From positions 1 to 64,000 of the forward strand of contig NZ_UNRA01000001.1 of the NCBI RefSeq assembly GCF_900537075.1: a stretch of DNA of 64,000 nucleotides, read 5' to 3'. Within the stretch, counting starts at the first letter, position 1. Every line of letters starts with the position of its first letter. The notes under the pieces are model-generated. The model did no database searches and had not been told where the DNA came from. It saw nothing but the letters and a program-made list of their open reading frames with translations. This stretch comes from Tropicibacter sp. Alg240-R139 (GTDB lineage Bacteria > Pseudomonadota > Alphaproteobacteria > Rhodobacterales > Rhodobacteraceae). Both the position numbers and the translations under genes were made by a program. Positions 17,038 through 26,114 of this stretch are shown here, one piece after another.

Positions 17038-17333
17038 TTACAGGGAAATTTGGCTCAACTTAAATGAGTGGTTCCCAAAATCAGGCAGCAGAACAACCGA
17101 GTCTGCATTCATATGTTCCTGTTTTGCCCGACGCCCATAGTGAACTGACATAGCCTTGGAATGGTGCCCCAAGATGCTCTAAACGCGGTCGATCCCTCCG
17201 AACATTCTGGGCTTTGAGCGATCGCCGATGCGATGAATGTTGCGATCGTGGTTCGTATCCCATGATAGGTCAGTGTCAGCGCCTTTTGTTCGGTGCTGAA
17301 ACCATGTGCGTTTTTGAGCTTCTGGAAGGCCAT
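17038..17333 (-). pseudogene. Tyrosine recombinase (integrase) remnant
   Basis: The C-terminal catalytic part of a phage-type integrase survives in two reverse frames. One frame has AFQKLKNAHGF and LTYHGIRTTIATFIASAIAQ, with the H-x-x-R box. After a frameshift and an in-frame stop, SILGHHSKAMSVHYGRRA follows with the catalytic tyrosine in VHY, then VVLLPDFGNH, ending in TAA at 17038. The N-terminal half is missing. It lies at the 3' end of tRNA-Val(TAC), the usual attachment position for such integrases, so it marks an integrative element that was lost. From 17334 to 17433 nothing is recognisable. Confidence 0.8.
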
Positions 17334-17433
17334 GTGTTCCGCTGTGGATTGTGAGTGTGGCAAAAATAATACACTCAAATTCACGGCGAGAGCAGAAATG
17401 TAACGTTGTCGCAGTACCCCGAAGTGAGCGCAC

Positions 17434-17456
17434 AAAAAAAACCCCACAAAGTGAGG
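17434..17456 (-). terminator. Terminator downstream of tRNA-Val(CAC)
   Basis: On the reverse strand CCTCAC-TTT-GTGGGG forms a 6-bp stem (one G-T pair) followed by eight T residues, 86 bases past the tRNA 3' end. Confidence 0.75.
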
Positions 17457-17541
17457 CCGTTCTGCTAGACATCGGATCACACGGCTTGCTACGCAGTACG
17501 CCGTGCGCGATTTACTAAGTTACTGTTATCAAAAGAAAACA

Positions 17542-17616
17542 TGGTGGGTGATAAGAGATTTGAACTCCTGACATCTTCGATGTGAACGAAGCGCTCTACC
17601 ACTGAGCTAATCACCC
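17542..17616 (-). tRNA. tRNA-Val (anticodon CAC)
   Basis: A 75-base cloverleaf on the reverse strand with encoded CCA. The acceptor stem is GGGTGAT/ATCACCC, the D-arm is TAGCTCAGTGGTAGAGC, the anticodon loop is TTCACAT (CAC), and the T-arm is CAGGAGTTCAAATCTCTTA. It faces the tRNA-Val(TAC) gene across the integrase relic and lies just past the hup gene. Confidence 0.96.
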
Positions 17617-17635
17617 GATGGGCGGGGGTTTATCC

Positions 17636-18118
17636 TTACTCCGCCGCCTCTGCAAGAGGTTCTTTTTCGTCCGGACCAGTCGAATTGCTCTGACGCAGTT
17701 TGCACACAATAACGCGGCCATTTTCCTTGTCCTCGACACGGTTGATGCGCAGTTTTCCAAGCGGTTGCAGATTTAATTCTCGCCCCGAAGCAATCGCTTC
17801 GCCCAGGATCGCCAGAGCCGCTTCGATCGCGGGTTTTGCATCCTTTTTCTTGACGCCTGCACGATCCACTACCAGATCGATCAACTCACGCTTTTTCATC
17901 TCGGGCCCATCGTTCGATGGAACCACCACATCAGCTGCGGCAGCGGGTTTAACAACTTTGGGGAGTTCGGCCTTGGCCTCTTCTGCGACCATCGTCTTTT
18001 GGGCGGCAGGGGCTTTGGCCACGGCGGTCTTGGGAGCCGCGGATTTGGAGGTTGCGGTCTTGGTCGGGGTACGGCGCGCGGGCGTCTTGCGCGGCGTTGT
18101 TGTGGTGCTCTTAGCCAT
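17636..18118 (-). CDS. hup: HU-family DNA-binding protein with a long basic N-terminal tail
   Basis: A 160-residue nucleoid protein. The C-terminal 90 residues are an HU/IHF fold (KKRELIDLVVDRAGVKKKDA at the start; PLGKLRINRVEDKENGR in the DNA-binding arm region). About 70 preceding residues are a low-complexity Ala/Lys/Pro/Thr tail like histone H1. The ATG at 18118 has GAGG upstream. Its place right after lon matches the lon-hupB order found widely in proteobacteria. Standard HU is about 90-95 residues; the extended form should bind or compact DNA differently (inference). Confidence 0.85.
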   Translation of the reverse strand: MAKSTTTTPRKTPARRTPTKTATSKSAAPKTAVAKAPAAQKTMVAEEAKAELPKVVKPAAAADVVVPSNDGPEMKKRELIDLVVDRAGVKKKDAKPAIEAALAILGEAIASGRELNLQPLGKLRINRVEDKENGRVIVCKLRQSNSTGPDEKEPLAEAAE

Positions 18119-18230
18119 GGGATGCCTCATACCTGCTTTTTTATTGTCTGTTGCCATCATAGCGACAAAAACCCTTTAAAACCAGAAAACTTGCCTGAAA
18201 GTTTCCAATCCGTCACATATCGGCCCCAGA

Positions 18231-18287
18231 GTGCCTCGCAATGAGGCACCAATGAAAAGGGCGGAACCCCACTGGCCCCGCCCCTTT
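18231..18287 (-). terminator. Terminator of lon plus a hairpin in the hup leader
   Basis: Reading leftwards, AAAGGGGCGG (18287-18278) pairs with CCGCCCTTTT (18264-18255), a strong stem with a T-rich end just behind the lon stop. Next comes a perfect hairpin, GTGCCTC-ATTGC-GAGGCAC on the reverse strand (18231-18249). The second hairpin may be part of the hup leader. Confidence 0.75.
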
Positions 18288-18307
18288 GTTTTCAATTGTC
18301 ACAGAGA

Positions 18308-20716
18308 TCAGTGCGCCGTTGCAGACGCCCCGTCCCCGCCGATGATCGACGCTTTGGCGGCGGCGGCCTCTTCGGCGGCCTCGTCCCATTCGATGGGCTC
18401 AGGCCTGGACACCAGCGCGTGTTTCAGCACCTCAGACACATGGCTGACCGGAATGATCTCCAGCCCTTCTTTGACGTTGTCCGGGATCTCGGGCAGATCC
18501 TTTTCGTTTTCTTGCGGGATCAGCACGGTCTTGACGCCACCGCGCAGGGCCGCCAGCAGCTTTTCTTTCAGCCCGCCAATGGCCGACGCATTGCCCCGCA
18601 GCGTGACCTCGCCCGTCATCGCGATGTCCTTGCGCACCGGGATGCCGGTCAACACCGAGACGATGGCCGTGACCATGGCCAGACCGGCGCTTGGGCCATC
18701 CTTGGGCGTCGCGCCATCGGGCACGTGAACATGGATGTCCAGCTTGTCGAACTTTGGTGGTTTAACGCCGATTTGCGGGCTGATCGAACGCACGTAACTT
18801 GACGCCGCCTCGATCGACTCTTTCATCACGTCGCCCAGCTTGCCGGTGGTCTTCATCCGACCCTTGCCCGGCAGGCGCAGCGCCTCGATGCTCAGCAGTT
18901 CGCCGCCCACGGATGTATAGGCCAGACCGGTGACAACACCCACCTGATCCTCTTTCTCGGCCAGACCATAGCGGAACTTTTTCACGCCCAGGAAATCATC
19001 AAGGTTATCGGCAGTTACAGTGACTTCTTCAGCCTCTTTCTTGACGATCTTGGTTAGCGATTTCCGCGCCACCTTGGCGATTTCCCGCTCCAGGTTCCGC
19101 ACGCCCGCCTCGCGGGTATAGGTGCGGATGATCTCTGTCAGCGCCTCGTCAGTCAGTTCAAACTCCTTGGCCTTCAGACCATGGTTCTTGACCTGCTTTT
19201 CGATCAGATGCTGTTTGGCAATCTCGCGCTTTTCATCTTCGGTGTAGCCCGACAGCGGGATGATCTCCATCCGGTCAAGCAAAGGCCCAGGCATGTTGTA
19301 GCTGTTCGACGTGGTCAGGAACATCACGTTCGAAAGGTCATATTCGACCTCAAGATAGTGATCCATGAACGTGTTGTTCTGCTCCGGATCCAGCACTTCA
19401 AGCATGGCCGACGCCGGATCGCCCCGGAAATCCTGCCCCATTTTGTCGATTTCATCCAGCAGGATCAGCGGGTTCGTGGTCTTCGCCTTCTTCAGCGCCT
19501 GAATGATCTTGCCGGGCATCGAGCCGATATAAGTCCGACGGTGACCGCGGATCTCGCTCTCATCCCGTACCCCACCAAGCGAGATACGAATGAACTCACG
19601 CCCCGTCGCCCGCGCAACGGACTTACCAAGCGAGGTCTTACCAACACCCGGAGGCCCCACAAGGCACAGGATCGGCCCTTTGAGCTTCTTCGAGCGCTGT
19701 TGCACCGCCAGATACTCGACGATCCGCTCCTTGACCTTCTCCAGACCATAGTGATCGTCGTCCAGGATTTCCTGCGCCCGTCCCAAATCCTTTTTCACGC
19801 GAGATTTGGTGCCCCACGGGATCGAAAGCATCCAGTCCAGATAGTTGCGCACCACAGTGGCCTCGGCCGACATGGGCGACATGTTCTTGAGCTTCTTCAG
19901 CTCGGCATCGGCCTTTTCACGGGCCTCTTTGCTCAGCTTGGTCTCGGCGATCTTGGCTTCCAGCTCGGCAACCTCATTGCCGCCATCCTCGCCATCGCCC
20001 AGCTCCTTCTGAATGGCCTTCATCTGCTCATTCAGATAATACTCGCGCTGCGTCTTCTCCATCTGGGATTTGACGCGGGTCTTGATCTTCTTCTCGACCT
20101 GCAGAACACTCATCTCGCCCTGCATCAGGCCGTAAACTTTCTCCAGTCGCTCGCTGACGGACAAAGTCTCCAGCAATTCCTGCTTTTGCTCAACTTCCAA
20201 ACCCAGATGCCCCGAAACCAGATCGGCCAGCTTGGCCGGTTCCGTGGCCTCGCCTACGGCCGCAAGCGCCTCCTCTGGGATGTTTTTGCGCACCTTTGCA
20301 TAACGCTCAAATTCATCGCCAACCGAACGCAACAGCGCCTCGGTGGTGGTCACATCGCCGGGCATCTCGGTCAAATACTCGGCGCGTGCCTCAAAAAAGT
20401 TGTCGTTTTCCAGGAAATCGGTGATCCGCACCCGCGCCTGACCTTCGACCAGCACCTTCACGGTGCCATCGGGCAGCTTCAGCAGTTGCAAAACATTGGC
20501 CAGAACCCCGGCCTTGAAAATCCCGTCCTGATCCGGGTCGTCGACTGACGGGTCAATTTGGCTCGACAGCAGTATCTGCTTGTCGTCCTGCATCACCTCT
20601 TCCAGCGCGCGCACCGATTTCTCGCGACCCACAAACAGGGGCACGATCATATGCGGGAACACGACTATGTCGCGCAGCGGCAGTACGGGGTAAGAGGAGT
20701 TGAGAGGCTCTTGCAT
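18308..20716 (-). CDS. lon: ATP-dependent protease Lon
   Basis: An 802-residue LonA. It has the N-terminal substrate-binding domain (about residues 10-205), a coiled-coil segment, an AAA+ module with Walker A GPPGVGKTS and Walker B LILLDEID, and the S16 protease domain with the catalytic serine in DGPSAGLAMV and the lysine in GLKEKLLAALRGG. Length and order are standard for the family. AAGGAAAGAGC precedes the ATG. A sigma-32-like promoter lies about 80-110 bases upstream, fitting heat-shock induction. Confidence 0.98.
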   Translation of the reverse strand: MQEPLNSSYPVLPLRDIVVFPHMIVPLFVGREKSVRALEEVMQDDKQILLSSQIDPSVDDPDQDGIFKAGVLANVLQLLKLPDGTVKVLVEGQARVRITDFLENDNFFEARAEYLTEMPGDVTTTEALLRSVGDEFERYAKVRKNIPEEALAAVGEATEPAKLADLVSGHLGLEVEQKQELLETLSVSERLEKVYGLMQGEMSVLQVEKKIKTRVKSQMEKTQREYYLNEQMKAIQKELGDGEDGGNEVAELEAKIAETKLSKEAREKADAELKKLKNMSPMSAEATVVRNYLDWMLSIPWGTKSRVKKDLGRAQEILDDDHYGLEKVKERIVEYLAVQQRSKKLKGPILCLVGPPGVGKTSLGKSVARATGREFIRISLGGVRDESEIRGHRRTYIGSMPGKIIQALKKAKTTNPLILLDEIDKMGQDFRGDPASAMLEVLDPEQNNTFMDHYLEVEYDLSNVMFLTTSNSYNMPGPLLDRMEIIPLSGYTEDEKREIAKQHLIEKQVKNHGLKAKEFELTDEALTEIIRTYTREAGVRNLEREIAKVARKSLTKIVKKEAEEVTVTADNLDDFLGVKKFRYGLAEKEDQVGVVTGLAYTSVGGELLSIEALRLPGKGRMKTTGKLGDVMKESIEAASSYVRSISPQIGVKPPKFDKLDIHVHVPDGATPKDGPSAGLAMVTAIVSVLTGIPVRKDIAMTGEVTLRGNASAIGGLKEKLLAALRGGVKTVLIPQENEKDLPEIPDNVKEGLEIIPVSHVSEVLKHALVSRPEPIEWDEAAEEAAAAKASIIGGDGASATAH

Positions 20717-20795
20717 GCTCTTTCCTTATCGTTGGCAAGACGGCACCGGTCCCTGATGCAGGCAACGCTCGGCCATCTCCGGTCATGGATTGATT

Positions 20796-20824
20796 AGGTG
20801 GGGCAACCTGCCCTCCATTTCAAC
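20796..20824 (-). promoter_or_regulatory. lon: Sigma-32 (RpoH)-type promoter of lon
   Basis: On the reverse strand GTTGAAA (20824-20818), a 14-base spacer and CCCCACCT (20803-20796) closely match the heat-shock consensus CTTGAAA-N14-CCCCATNT. The predicted start near 20788 gives a leader of about 70 bases before lon. The rest of the 273-bp lon/tgt interval shows nothing else I can name. Confidence 0.75.
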
Positions 20825-20989
20825 CTCACGGCTCAATTCGTGACCAAGACAATGACCCGCCACGAAACGGGCTGCAAGGCGCGAATGACCCAAAGGTGAA
20901 TTTTCGATGACCAAGCCTCTCGCCAAGATAGAAACGGGACGGTGGGCGGGGCGACGTGCTTGCACGAGCGACGTCCCGCCGTTCGCAAA

Positions 20990-22126
20990 TCACAAAGGCT
21001 CAATATCCCCCTGCGCCCGCTGCGCATGGAACTCCACCTGCCAGACCTCGAATGTCCCAGCAGCGATCGCGTCCCGCATTCCCGCCATGATCTCCTGGAA
21101 ATAATGCAGGTTGTGCCAAGTCAGCAGCATGCCCGAGATCATCTCGTTCGAGCGGTACACATGATGCAGATAGGCGCGTGAAAAATTCGAACAAGCCGGA
21201 CACGAACATGCCTCATCCAATGGGCGCGGATCATCCGCATGACGCGCATTCTTGATGTTCACAACGCCGTGCCGGGTGAATACCTGCCCTGTGCGCCCCG
21301 AACGCGACGGCAACACACAGTCCATCATATCGATGCCTCGCGCCACCGCACCCACGATGTCGTCGGGCTTGCCGACACCCATCAGATAGCGCGGCTTGTC
21401 CTGGGGCAGATGATCCGGTGCATGGTCAAGACAGCCAAACATCGCCTCCTGCCCCTCGCCCACAGCCAGACCGCCAACCGCATAGCCATCAAAGCCGATC
21501 TCCTTCAGCGCCTCAGCGCTTTCTTCGCGAAAATCAGGCTCTAACCCACCTTGCTGAATACCAAACAGAGCATGACCGGGTCGATCACCAAACGCCTCTT
21601 TCGACCGCTCGGCCCAGCGCATGGACAGACGCATGCTTTCGGCAATCCGATCCCGATCCGCGGGCAAAGCGGGGCATTCGTCGAAACACATCACGATGTC
21701 GCTGCCCAACAGCTTCTGGATCTCCATCGAGCGTTCCGGTGTCAATTCATGCTTGGACCCGTCGATGTGGCTCTTGAAGGTCACGCCCTTCTCGGTCAGT
21801 TTGCGCAGTCCCGCCAAAGACATCACCTGAAACCCGCCTGAATCCGTCAAAATAGGCCGATCCCAGTTCATGAACTTGTGCAAGCCGCCAAGGCGGTCAA
21901 TGCGCTCGGCTGTGGGCCGCAGCATCAGATGATAGGTGTTGCCCAGCAGTATGTCTGCCCCCGTCGCGCGCACGCTTTCCGGCATCATCGCCTTGACCGT
22001 CGCTGCCGTCCCCACCGGCATGAAGGCCGGCGTGCGGATCTCGCCGCGCGGTGTGTTGATCACACCCGTGCGGGCCTTGCCATCAGTGGCTTTCAAATCG
22101 AATGAAAAACGCTCGGTCATCATCAT
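20990..22126 (-). CDS. tgt: tRNA-guanine transglycosylase
   Basis: A 378-residue TGT that exchanges guanine-34 for a 7-deazaguanine (preQ1) in GUN-anticodon tRNAs. Seen: the nucleophile region [20 protein letters not shown], the substrate-pocket motif GGLAVGE (the bacterial preQ1 type rather than the queuine type), and the zinc site [22 protein letters not shown] precedes three consecutive ATG codons; the first is used here. A nucleoside hydrolase gene lies 71 bases upstream on the same strand. Confidence 0.97.
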   Translation of the reverse strand: MMMTERFSFDLKATDGKARTGVINTPRGEIRTPAFMPVGTAATVKAMMPESVRATGADILLGNTYHLMLRPTAERIDRLGGLHKFMNWDRPILTDSGGFQVMSLAGLRKLTEKGVTFKSHIDGSKHELTPERSMEIQKLLGSDIVMCFDECPALPADRDRIAESMRLSMRWAERSKEAFGDRPGHALFGIQQGGLEPDFREESAEALKEIGFDGYAVGGLAVGEGQEAMFGCLDHAPDHLPQDKPRYLMGVGKPDDIVGAVARGIDMMDCVLPSRSGRTGQVFTRHGVVNIKNARHADDPRPLDEACSCPACSNFSRAYLHHVYRSNEMISGMLLTWHNLHYFQEIMAGMRDAIAAGTFEVWQVEFHAQRAQGDIEPL

Positions 22127-22197
22127 ATGTCCTTGGAGTTTTCAGTGCTGCGCAAAGCCCGCAGGGTTTGCCCCATCGCCCCAGCCAATGCAAGCGC

Positions 22198-23109
22198 TCA
22201 GGGCAAGCTCGCCACCTGCCCGGTAAACAGGTCCACAACAGCTTGACCGTCAATATCCCGGCACACCCGCACTTTGACGCCTGTATCCACAGCCCGTGTC
22301 GCGCCCAGAGCCTCGCCCGCCACATCGACCTTTACGGCCGTCTCAACCATCTGGAACAGATGCGGGTGGGTGCACGCAATCACAGCGGTGGAATCATGCA
22401 AGCCACAGCCGTCTTCCCCGGCAACGTTCTGATAGAACTCCAGATAAAACCGGGAAATGTCCTGCAAGAACCCGCCCGTGGCCTTGGACGCCTGCGCCAA
22501 ATCCTCAAAATCGCACGCCCGATAGAGCGTCTGCAAGGTCACATCGAGCCCAACCAGAACCATGTTCCCCTCAGAACTCAGCACTTCGGCTGCGGCTTGC
22601 GCGTCGTGATAGATGTTCGCTTCGGCGTGTTTGGTGATATTGCCCGGGCAGAACACCGCCCCACCCATGATCACCAACTGCGCCAAGTTGCTCAGGAACC
22701 CAGGGTCCATCCGGATTGCATCGGCAATGTTCGTCAGAGGCCCTATGGCACAGACTGACAACTCGCCACGATGCACGCGCGCCATTTCGACCAGATACTC
22801 GGCAGCGGGCAAGGGATGATCCGAACCGATCTGCGGCACATCCGTGAAATGCCCGAACCCCTCGTCCCCATGCACATAGGCTGACGGCTGGTAGGTATCC
22901 GACCCATAGGGCAACGCCGCCCCGGTCGCCACGGGCAGGTCAGCTCCCAAAAGGTCCAACAGATAGCGCGCATTCCGGCTCGATTGCGCCACATGGGTGT
23001 TGCCAAATACCGTGGTCAGCCCCAGCAGATCGATGTCGGGGGACGCATGGGCATAGGCTATCGCCATCGCATCGTCGATGCCTGGGTCTGTGTCGATAAT
23101 CAGTTTCAT
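22198..23109 (-). CDS. Inosine/uridine-preferring nucleoside hydrolase
   Basis: A 303-residue IUNH enzyme that hydrolyses the N-glycosidic bond of ribonucleosides. The Ca-binding signature DTDPGIDDA lies at residues 6-14, LLGLTTVFGN follows, and the distal catalytic region is DGCGLHDSTAV. The ATG at 23109 gives the usual family length; a longer frame upstream has no family match. Substrate cannot be told from sequence. The pairing with tgt is of interest because some IUNH members (QueK) hydrolyse queuosine, but ordinary purine/pyrimidine salvage is equally possible. Confidence 0.88.
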   Translation of the reverse strand: MKLIIDTDPGIDDAMAIAYAHASPDIDLLGLTTVFGNTHVAQSSRNARYLLDLLGADLPVATGAALPYGSDTYQPSAYVHGDEGFGHFTDVPQIGSDHPLPAAEYLVEMARVHRGELSVCAIGPLTNIADAIRMDPGFLSNLAQLVIMGGAVFCPGNITKHAEANIYHDAQAAAEVLSSEGNMVLVGLDVTLQTLYRACDFEDLAQASKATGGFLQDISRFYLEFYQNVAGEDGCGLHDSTAVIACTHPHLFQMVETAVKVDVAGEALGATRAVDTGVKVRVCRDIDGQAVVDLFTGQVASLP

Positions 23110-23277
23110 TCCAGCCTGATACGCCCATCTGCAACGCCGCGCCAGCCCCTCAGATGGCGCCACCCCAAGTCCAATTCCCCTTGCCAGACACGCCATTCTC
23201 CTCATACCTGACTTGAAAACGGGCGACTCAACCCCCAACTGTATACCATTGTACACCAATCACTTCAGGAGCAGCAT

Positions 23278-24168
23278 ATGACCGAAGATCAGATCCTAGG
23301 CCTAATTACCCAGAACATCGTATTTGTCCTGGCTGCCATTTTCATCGTGGTCATCATCCTCAAAGGGATCAAGATCGTGCCACAGTCCGAAAAATACGTG
23401 GTTGAACGCTTTGGCCGCCTGCACTCGGTGCTTGGCCCCGGCATCAACTTTATCGTGCCGTTTCTGGACGTCGCCCGCCACAAGATCTCTATCCTGGAAC
23501 GCCAGCTGCCCAATGCCACACAGGACGCCATCACCAAGGACAACGTGCTGGTGCAGATCGACACCTCTGTGTTCTACCGCATTCTTGAACCGGAAAAGAC
23601 CGTCTACCGCATCCGCGACGTCGATGGTGCCATCGCCACCACCGTGGCCGGCATCGTGCGCGCCGAGATCGGCAAGATGGACCTGGACGAGGTGCAATCC
23701 AACCGTGCCCAGCTGATCGGGCAGATCCAGCACTCGGTCGAGACCGCCGTTGACGACTGGGGCATAGAAGTGACCCGCGCCGAAATCCTGGATGTGAACC
23801 TGGATCAGGCCACCCGCGACGCCATGCTGCAACAGCTGAATGCCGAGCGCGCCCGCCGTGCCCAGGTTACCGAGGCCGAAGGCATGAAACGCTCGGTTGA
23901 GCTGCAGGCCGACGCCGAATTGTATGCCGCCGAGCAAACCGCCAAAGCCCGCCGTATCCAGGCCGAGGCCGAAGCCTATGCAACCGAGGTTGTCGCCAAG
24001 GCCATCGCCGAAAACGGCATCGAGGCGGCGCAGTATCAGGTCGCCCTGAAACAGGTGGAATCGCTCAACGCCCTTGGCAATGGGACCGGCAAACAGACCA
24101 TCGTCCTGCCCGCCAACGCGATCGAAGCCTTTGGCGACGCCTTCAAGATGCTGAAAGGAGGCAAATGA
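23278..24168 (+). CDS. SPFH/band 7 membrane protein (stomatin/QmcA-like)
   Basis: A 296-residue protein: one N-terminal transmembrane helix (about residues 12-32), the band 7 domain (KIVPQSEKYVVERFGR onward), a C-terminal Ala/Glu-rich coiled coil (RARRAQVTEAEGMKRSVELQ) and a short tail. Such paraslipins form membrane-associated oligomers and pair with NfeD proteins, as here (4-base overlap). Roles in membrane microdomain organisation and protein quality control are known for the family; no specific partner is evident. Confidence 0.93.
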   Translation: MTEDQILGLITQNIVFVLAAIFIVVIILKGIKIVPQSEKYVVERFGRLHSVLGPGINFIVPFLDVARHKISILERQLPNATQDAITKDNVLVQIDTSVFYRILEPEKTVYRIRDVDGAIATTVAGIVRAEIGKMDLDEVQSNRAQLIGQIQHSVETAVDDWGIEVTRAEILDVNLDQATRDAMLQQLNAERARRAQVTEAEGMKRSVELQADAELYAAEQTAKARRIQAEAEAYATEVVAKAIAENGIEAAQYQVALKQVESLNALGNGTGKQTIVLPANAIEAFGDAFKMLKGGK

Positions 24169-24440
24169 TGGCCGACCTCTGGTCCGTCTGGTGGGTCTGG
24201 ATGGCCGCAGCGCTGGTGCTGGCGATCATCGAGGTGCTGGCGCCTGGCTTCATCTTCCTGGGCTTCGCCATCGGCGCGGCCCTCACGGGCCTGCTGCTGC
24301 TCTTGCCCATCACCTGGACGCTGCCCGTACTGGCCTTGATCTTCGCCGCGCTGTCGCTCGCCGCTTGGCTGATCCTGCGCCGCAGCTTTGCCCTGCGCAC
24401 CGGCCAGGTGAAACACTTCGAGGATGACATCAACCACTGA
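24165..24440 (+). CDS. Short NfeD-family membrane protein
   Basis: 91 residues (or 90 from the ATG at 24168, which has better spacing from AGGAGG). It has two to three hydrophobic segments (WMAAALVLAIIEVLAPGFIF, then GAALTGLLLLLP) and ends LRTGQVKHFEDDINH. NfeD partners of band 7 proteins normally continue into a C-terminal OB-fold of about 60 residues. That domain is absent, so this is the membrane part only. A hairpin (CTTCAAC/GTTGAAG, 24449-24478) follows. Confidence 0.85.
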   Translation: MMADLWSVWWVWMAAALVLAIIEVLAPGFIFLGFAIGAALTGLLLLLPITWTLPVLALIFAALSLAAWLILRRSFALRTGQVKHFEDDINH

Positions 24441-24631
24441 CACTGTCTCTTCAACTCGGTTCACAGATCGGGTTGAAGACGCCAACGCCTTGGCCGGGCA
24501 CTCCCGCGCTTCCTCTCTGAGCAATAACTCATCCGTCACCGCTTCGGTAACGACGACACAAAGACGACGCGGACACCCGGCAAACGAAATGTGATGCTAA
24601 GCGTTGCGACCGCCCCCCCAATTGAGTGTCA

Positions 24632-25096
24632 TCATCTGCCGGAACCCGGCGTCATGACCGCGTCGAGCTTGGTCTGAACAGCATAGTATCCGCGTATTTC
24701 CTCTGGGGTGAAACACGAAGCAAATTCACCGATCCGCGCCATCTCTGTCGCGCGGATCCCTTCAATCAGATCTCTGCTCTCTTTGGTCAAAACATAGAAA
24801 TGCGAGGTCCGGTGCTTGGGGTTGGGAATGGTTTTCAAAAGCCCCCGCTCGATCAGCTCTTTGAGCAGACGTCCAACCAGCTGTCGTTTCACTTGCAGTA
24901 TCTGCGTGATCTCAGGTCCGGTGGCCTGCGGGACCGAGATCAGAACCTCCAGAATAGCCCGTTCGCCGACACCAATACCAGTCCCGTTCAGATCCGCCTC
25001 CAGGCGCGACGTAATGTTGCGAAGCAATATGCGAGTCATTTGAATTCCCGCATACAGCATCTCAGCAGGCGACATATCCTCTTTGTCGTCGGACAT
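24632..25096 (-). CDS. MarR-family transcriptional regulator
   Basis: A 154-residue winged-helix regulator. The DNA-binding core is GPEITQILQVKRQLVGRLLK with the wing around PNPKHRTSHFYVLT, flanked by dimerisation helices. It is divergent from an acetyltransferase gene, and a perfect dyad lies between them. It likely represses both genes and responds to a small aromatic or drug-like ligand; that ligand is not known. Confidence 0.9.
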   Translation of the reverse strand: MSDDKEDMSPAEMLYAGIQMTRILLRNITSRLEADLNGTGIGVGERAILEVLISVPQATGPEITQILQVKRQLVGRLLKELIERGLLKTIPNPKHRTSHFYVLTKESRDLIEGIRATEMARIGEFASCFTPEEIRGYYAVQTKLDAVMTPGSGR

Positions 25097-25119
25097 TCGA
25101 ATGCCTCTCCGATTATTTC

Positions 25120-25158
25120 GTCAACTCAGTTGACATATCTTTATCTGCATCATAATTA
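25120..25158. promoter_or_regulatory. Perfect dyad (candidate MarR operator) over a -35 element
   Basis: GTCAACT-C-AGTTGAC (25120-25134) is a perfect 15-bp palindrome. Its right arm supplies the TTGACA (25130-25135) of a rightward promoter with TAATTA 17 bases on (25153-25158). Binding would block the acetyltransferase promoter and probably the regulator's own. Confidence 0.65.
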
Positions 25159-25197
25159 CCCCATGCAAGATCATGTTTCCAGACGCGGAGTGGCCCC

Positions 25198-25890
25198 ATG
25201 GCTGACGACACCCGGATACCTTTACCAAACCCAAGAACGCGGAATCCTTTGGTTTTCCCTGATGGGTCACATGATCCGGCCACTGTCTTTCTGTCTGAAA
25301 CCATCGACCATCCGAACATCGAAGTGGGGGATTGGACTTACTACAACGATCGCAATTTGCCTGACGACTATGCCGGCACCTTGGCCCCCTACCTGTATCC
25401 CGGCGCCCCCGAGCAGTTGCGCATCGGCAGATTCTGCCAGATCGCGCAGGGGGTGCAATTCATAACCGCCACCGCCAACCATCCCATGGACGGAATTTCG
25501 ACCTACCCCTTCAGCGTCTTTAACCCCGAGCGGATGGGCACCTATCGCACATCCCTCCCCCGCGGGCGGGACACGGTTGTGGGGCATGATTGCTGGATCG
25601 GACGAGAAGCCGTCTTGATGCCCGGGGCCGAGCTTGGCTGCGGTGTCATTGTCGCCGCAAGGGCCGTCGTACGTGGTAAAATTCCAGATTATGCCGTGGT
25701 GTCCGGAAACCCCGCAACACTGATCCGAATGCGGTTCAACCCTGATGAAATCACCCAGTTGCTAGACCTCGCCTGGTGGGCCTGGCCCCCGGAAAAGATT
25801 GCCCAAAACCTCCAACTAATCGAGCAAGGCAATATTCTTGCACTAGCGGACCGAAACGATGCTGACGCAATAACCGAACCTCACGTCTAG
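25198..25890 (+). CDS. CatB/Vat-type xenobiotic O-acetyltransferase
   Basis: A 230-residue left-handed beta-helix acetyltransferase. Typical segments are the hexapeptide-repeat coils (IGRFCQIAQGVQFI, VGHDCWIGREAVLMPG, ELGCGVIVAARAVV), the loop with the active-site histidine (TATANHPMDGIS), and the C-terminal GNPATLIRMRF before a helical tail. Relatives acetylate chloramphenicol or streptogramins, but many chromosomal members act on unknown hydroxyl compounds. It is controlled by the divergent MarR-type gene. From 25891 to 26114 I see no feature. Confidence 0.88.
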   Translation: MADDTRIPLPNPRTRNPLVFPDGSHDPATVFLSETIDHPNIEVGDWTYYNDRNLPDDYAGTLAPYLYPGAPEQLRIGRFCQIAQGVQFITATANHPMDGISTYPFSVFNPERMGTYRTSLPRGRDTVVGHDCWIGREAVLMPGAELGCGVIVAARAVVRGKIPDYAVVSGNPATLIRMRFNPDEITQLLDLAWWAWPPEKIAQNLQLIEQGNILALADRNDADAITEPHV

Positions 25891-26114
25891 CTGCGGCCAA
25901 ACCCAACACTTCGATACAGCCTCTCAATGCGCGATTTTGCGCAGCCAATAGGCGTGTCCCTTGCCGAGCTGATCAAACACCCGCCCACCGGCGTTCTCTG
26001 ATGAACACATGTTTCGTCGGCCGATCATCTGTGCGCCAACCAAACCTTGCCGATGGCAGGGCAACCAACCGCCTGGACAGGACGCCCAGGCGAGCAACCT
26101 AGAAAGAAAAGACT

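Noticed and set aside
17014-17541. An intact integrase gene between the tRNAs
   Set aside because: The catalytic motifs lie in two frames with an internal stop and the N-terminal half is absent.
19181-20548. 455-codon open frame opposite lon
   Set aside because: Exact antisense shadow of a highly conserved gene; low-complexity Leu/His-rich translation typical of the complement of a GC-rich coding strand.
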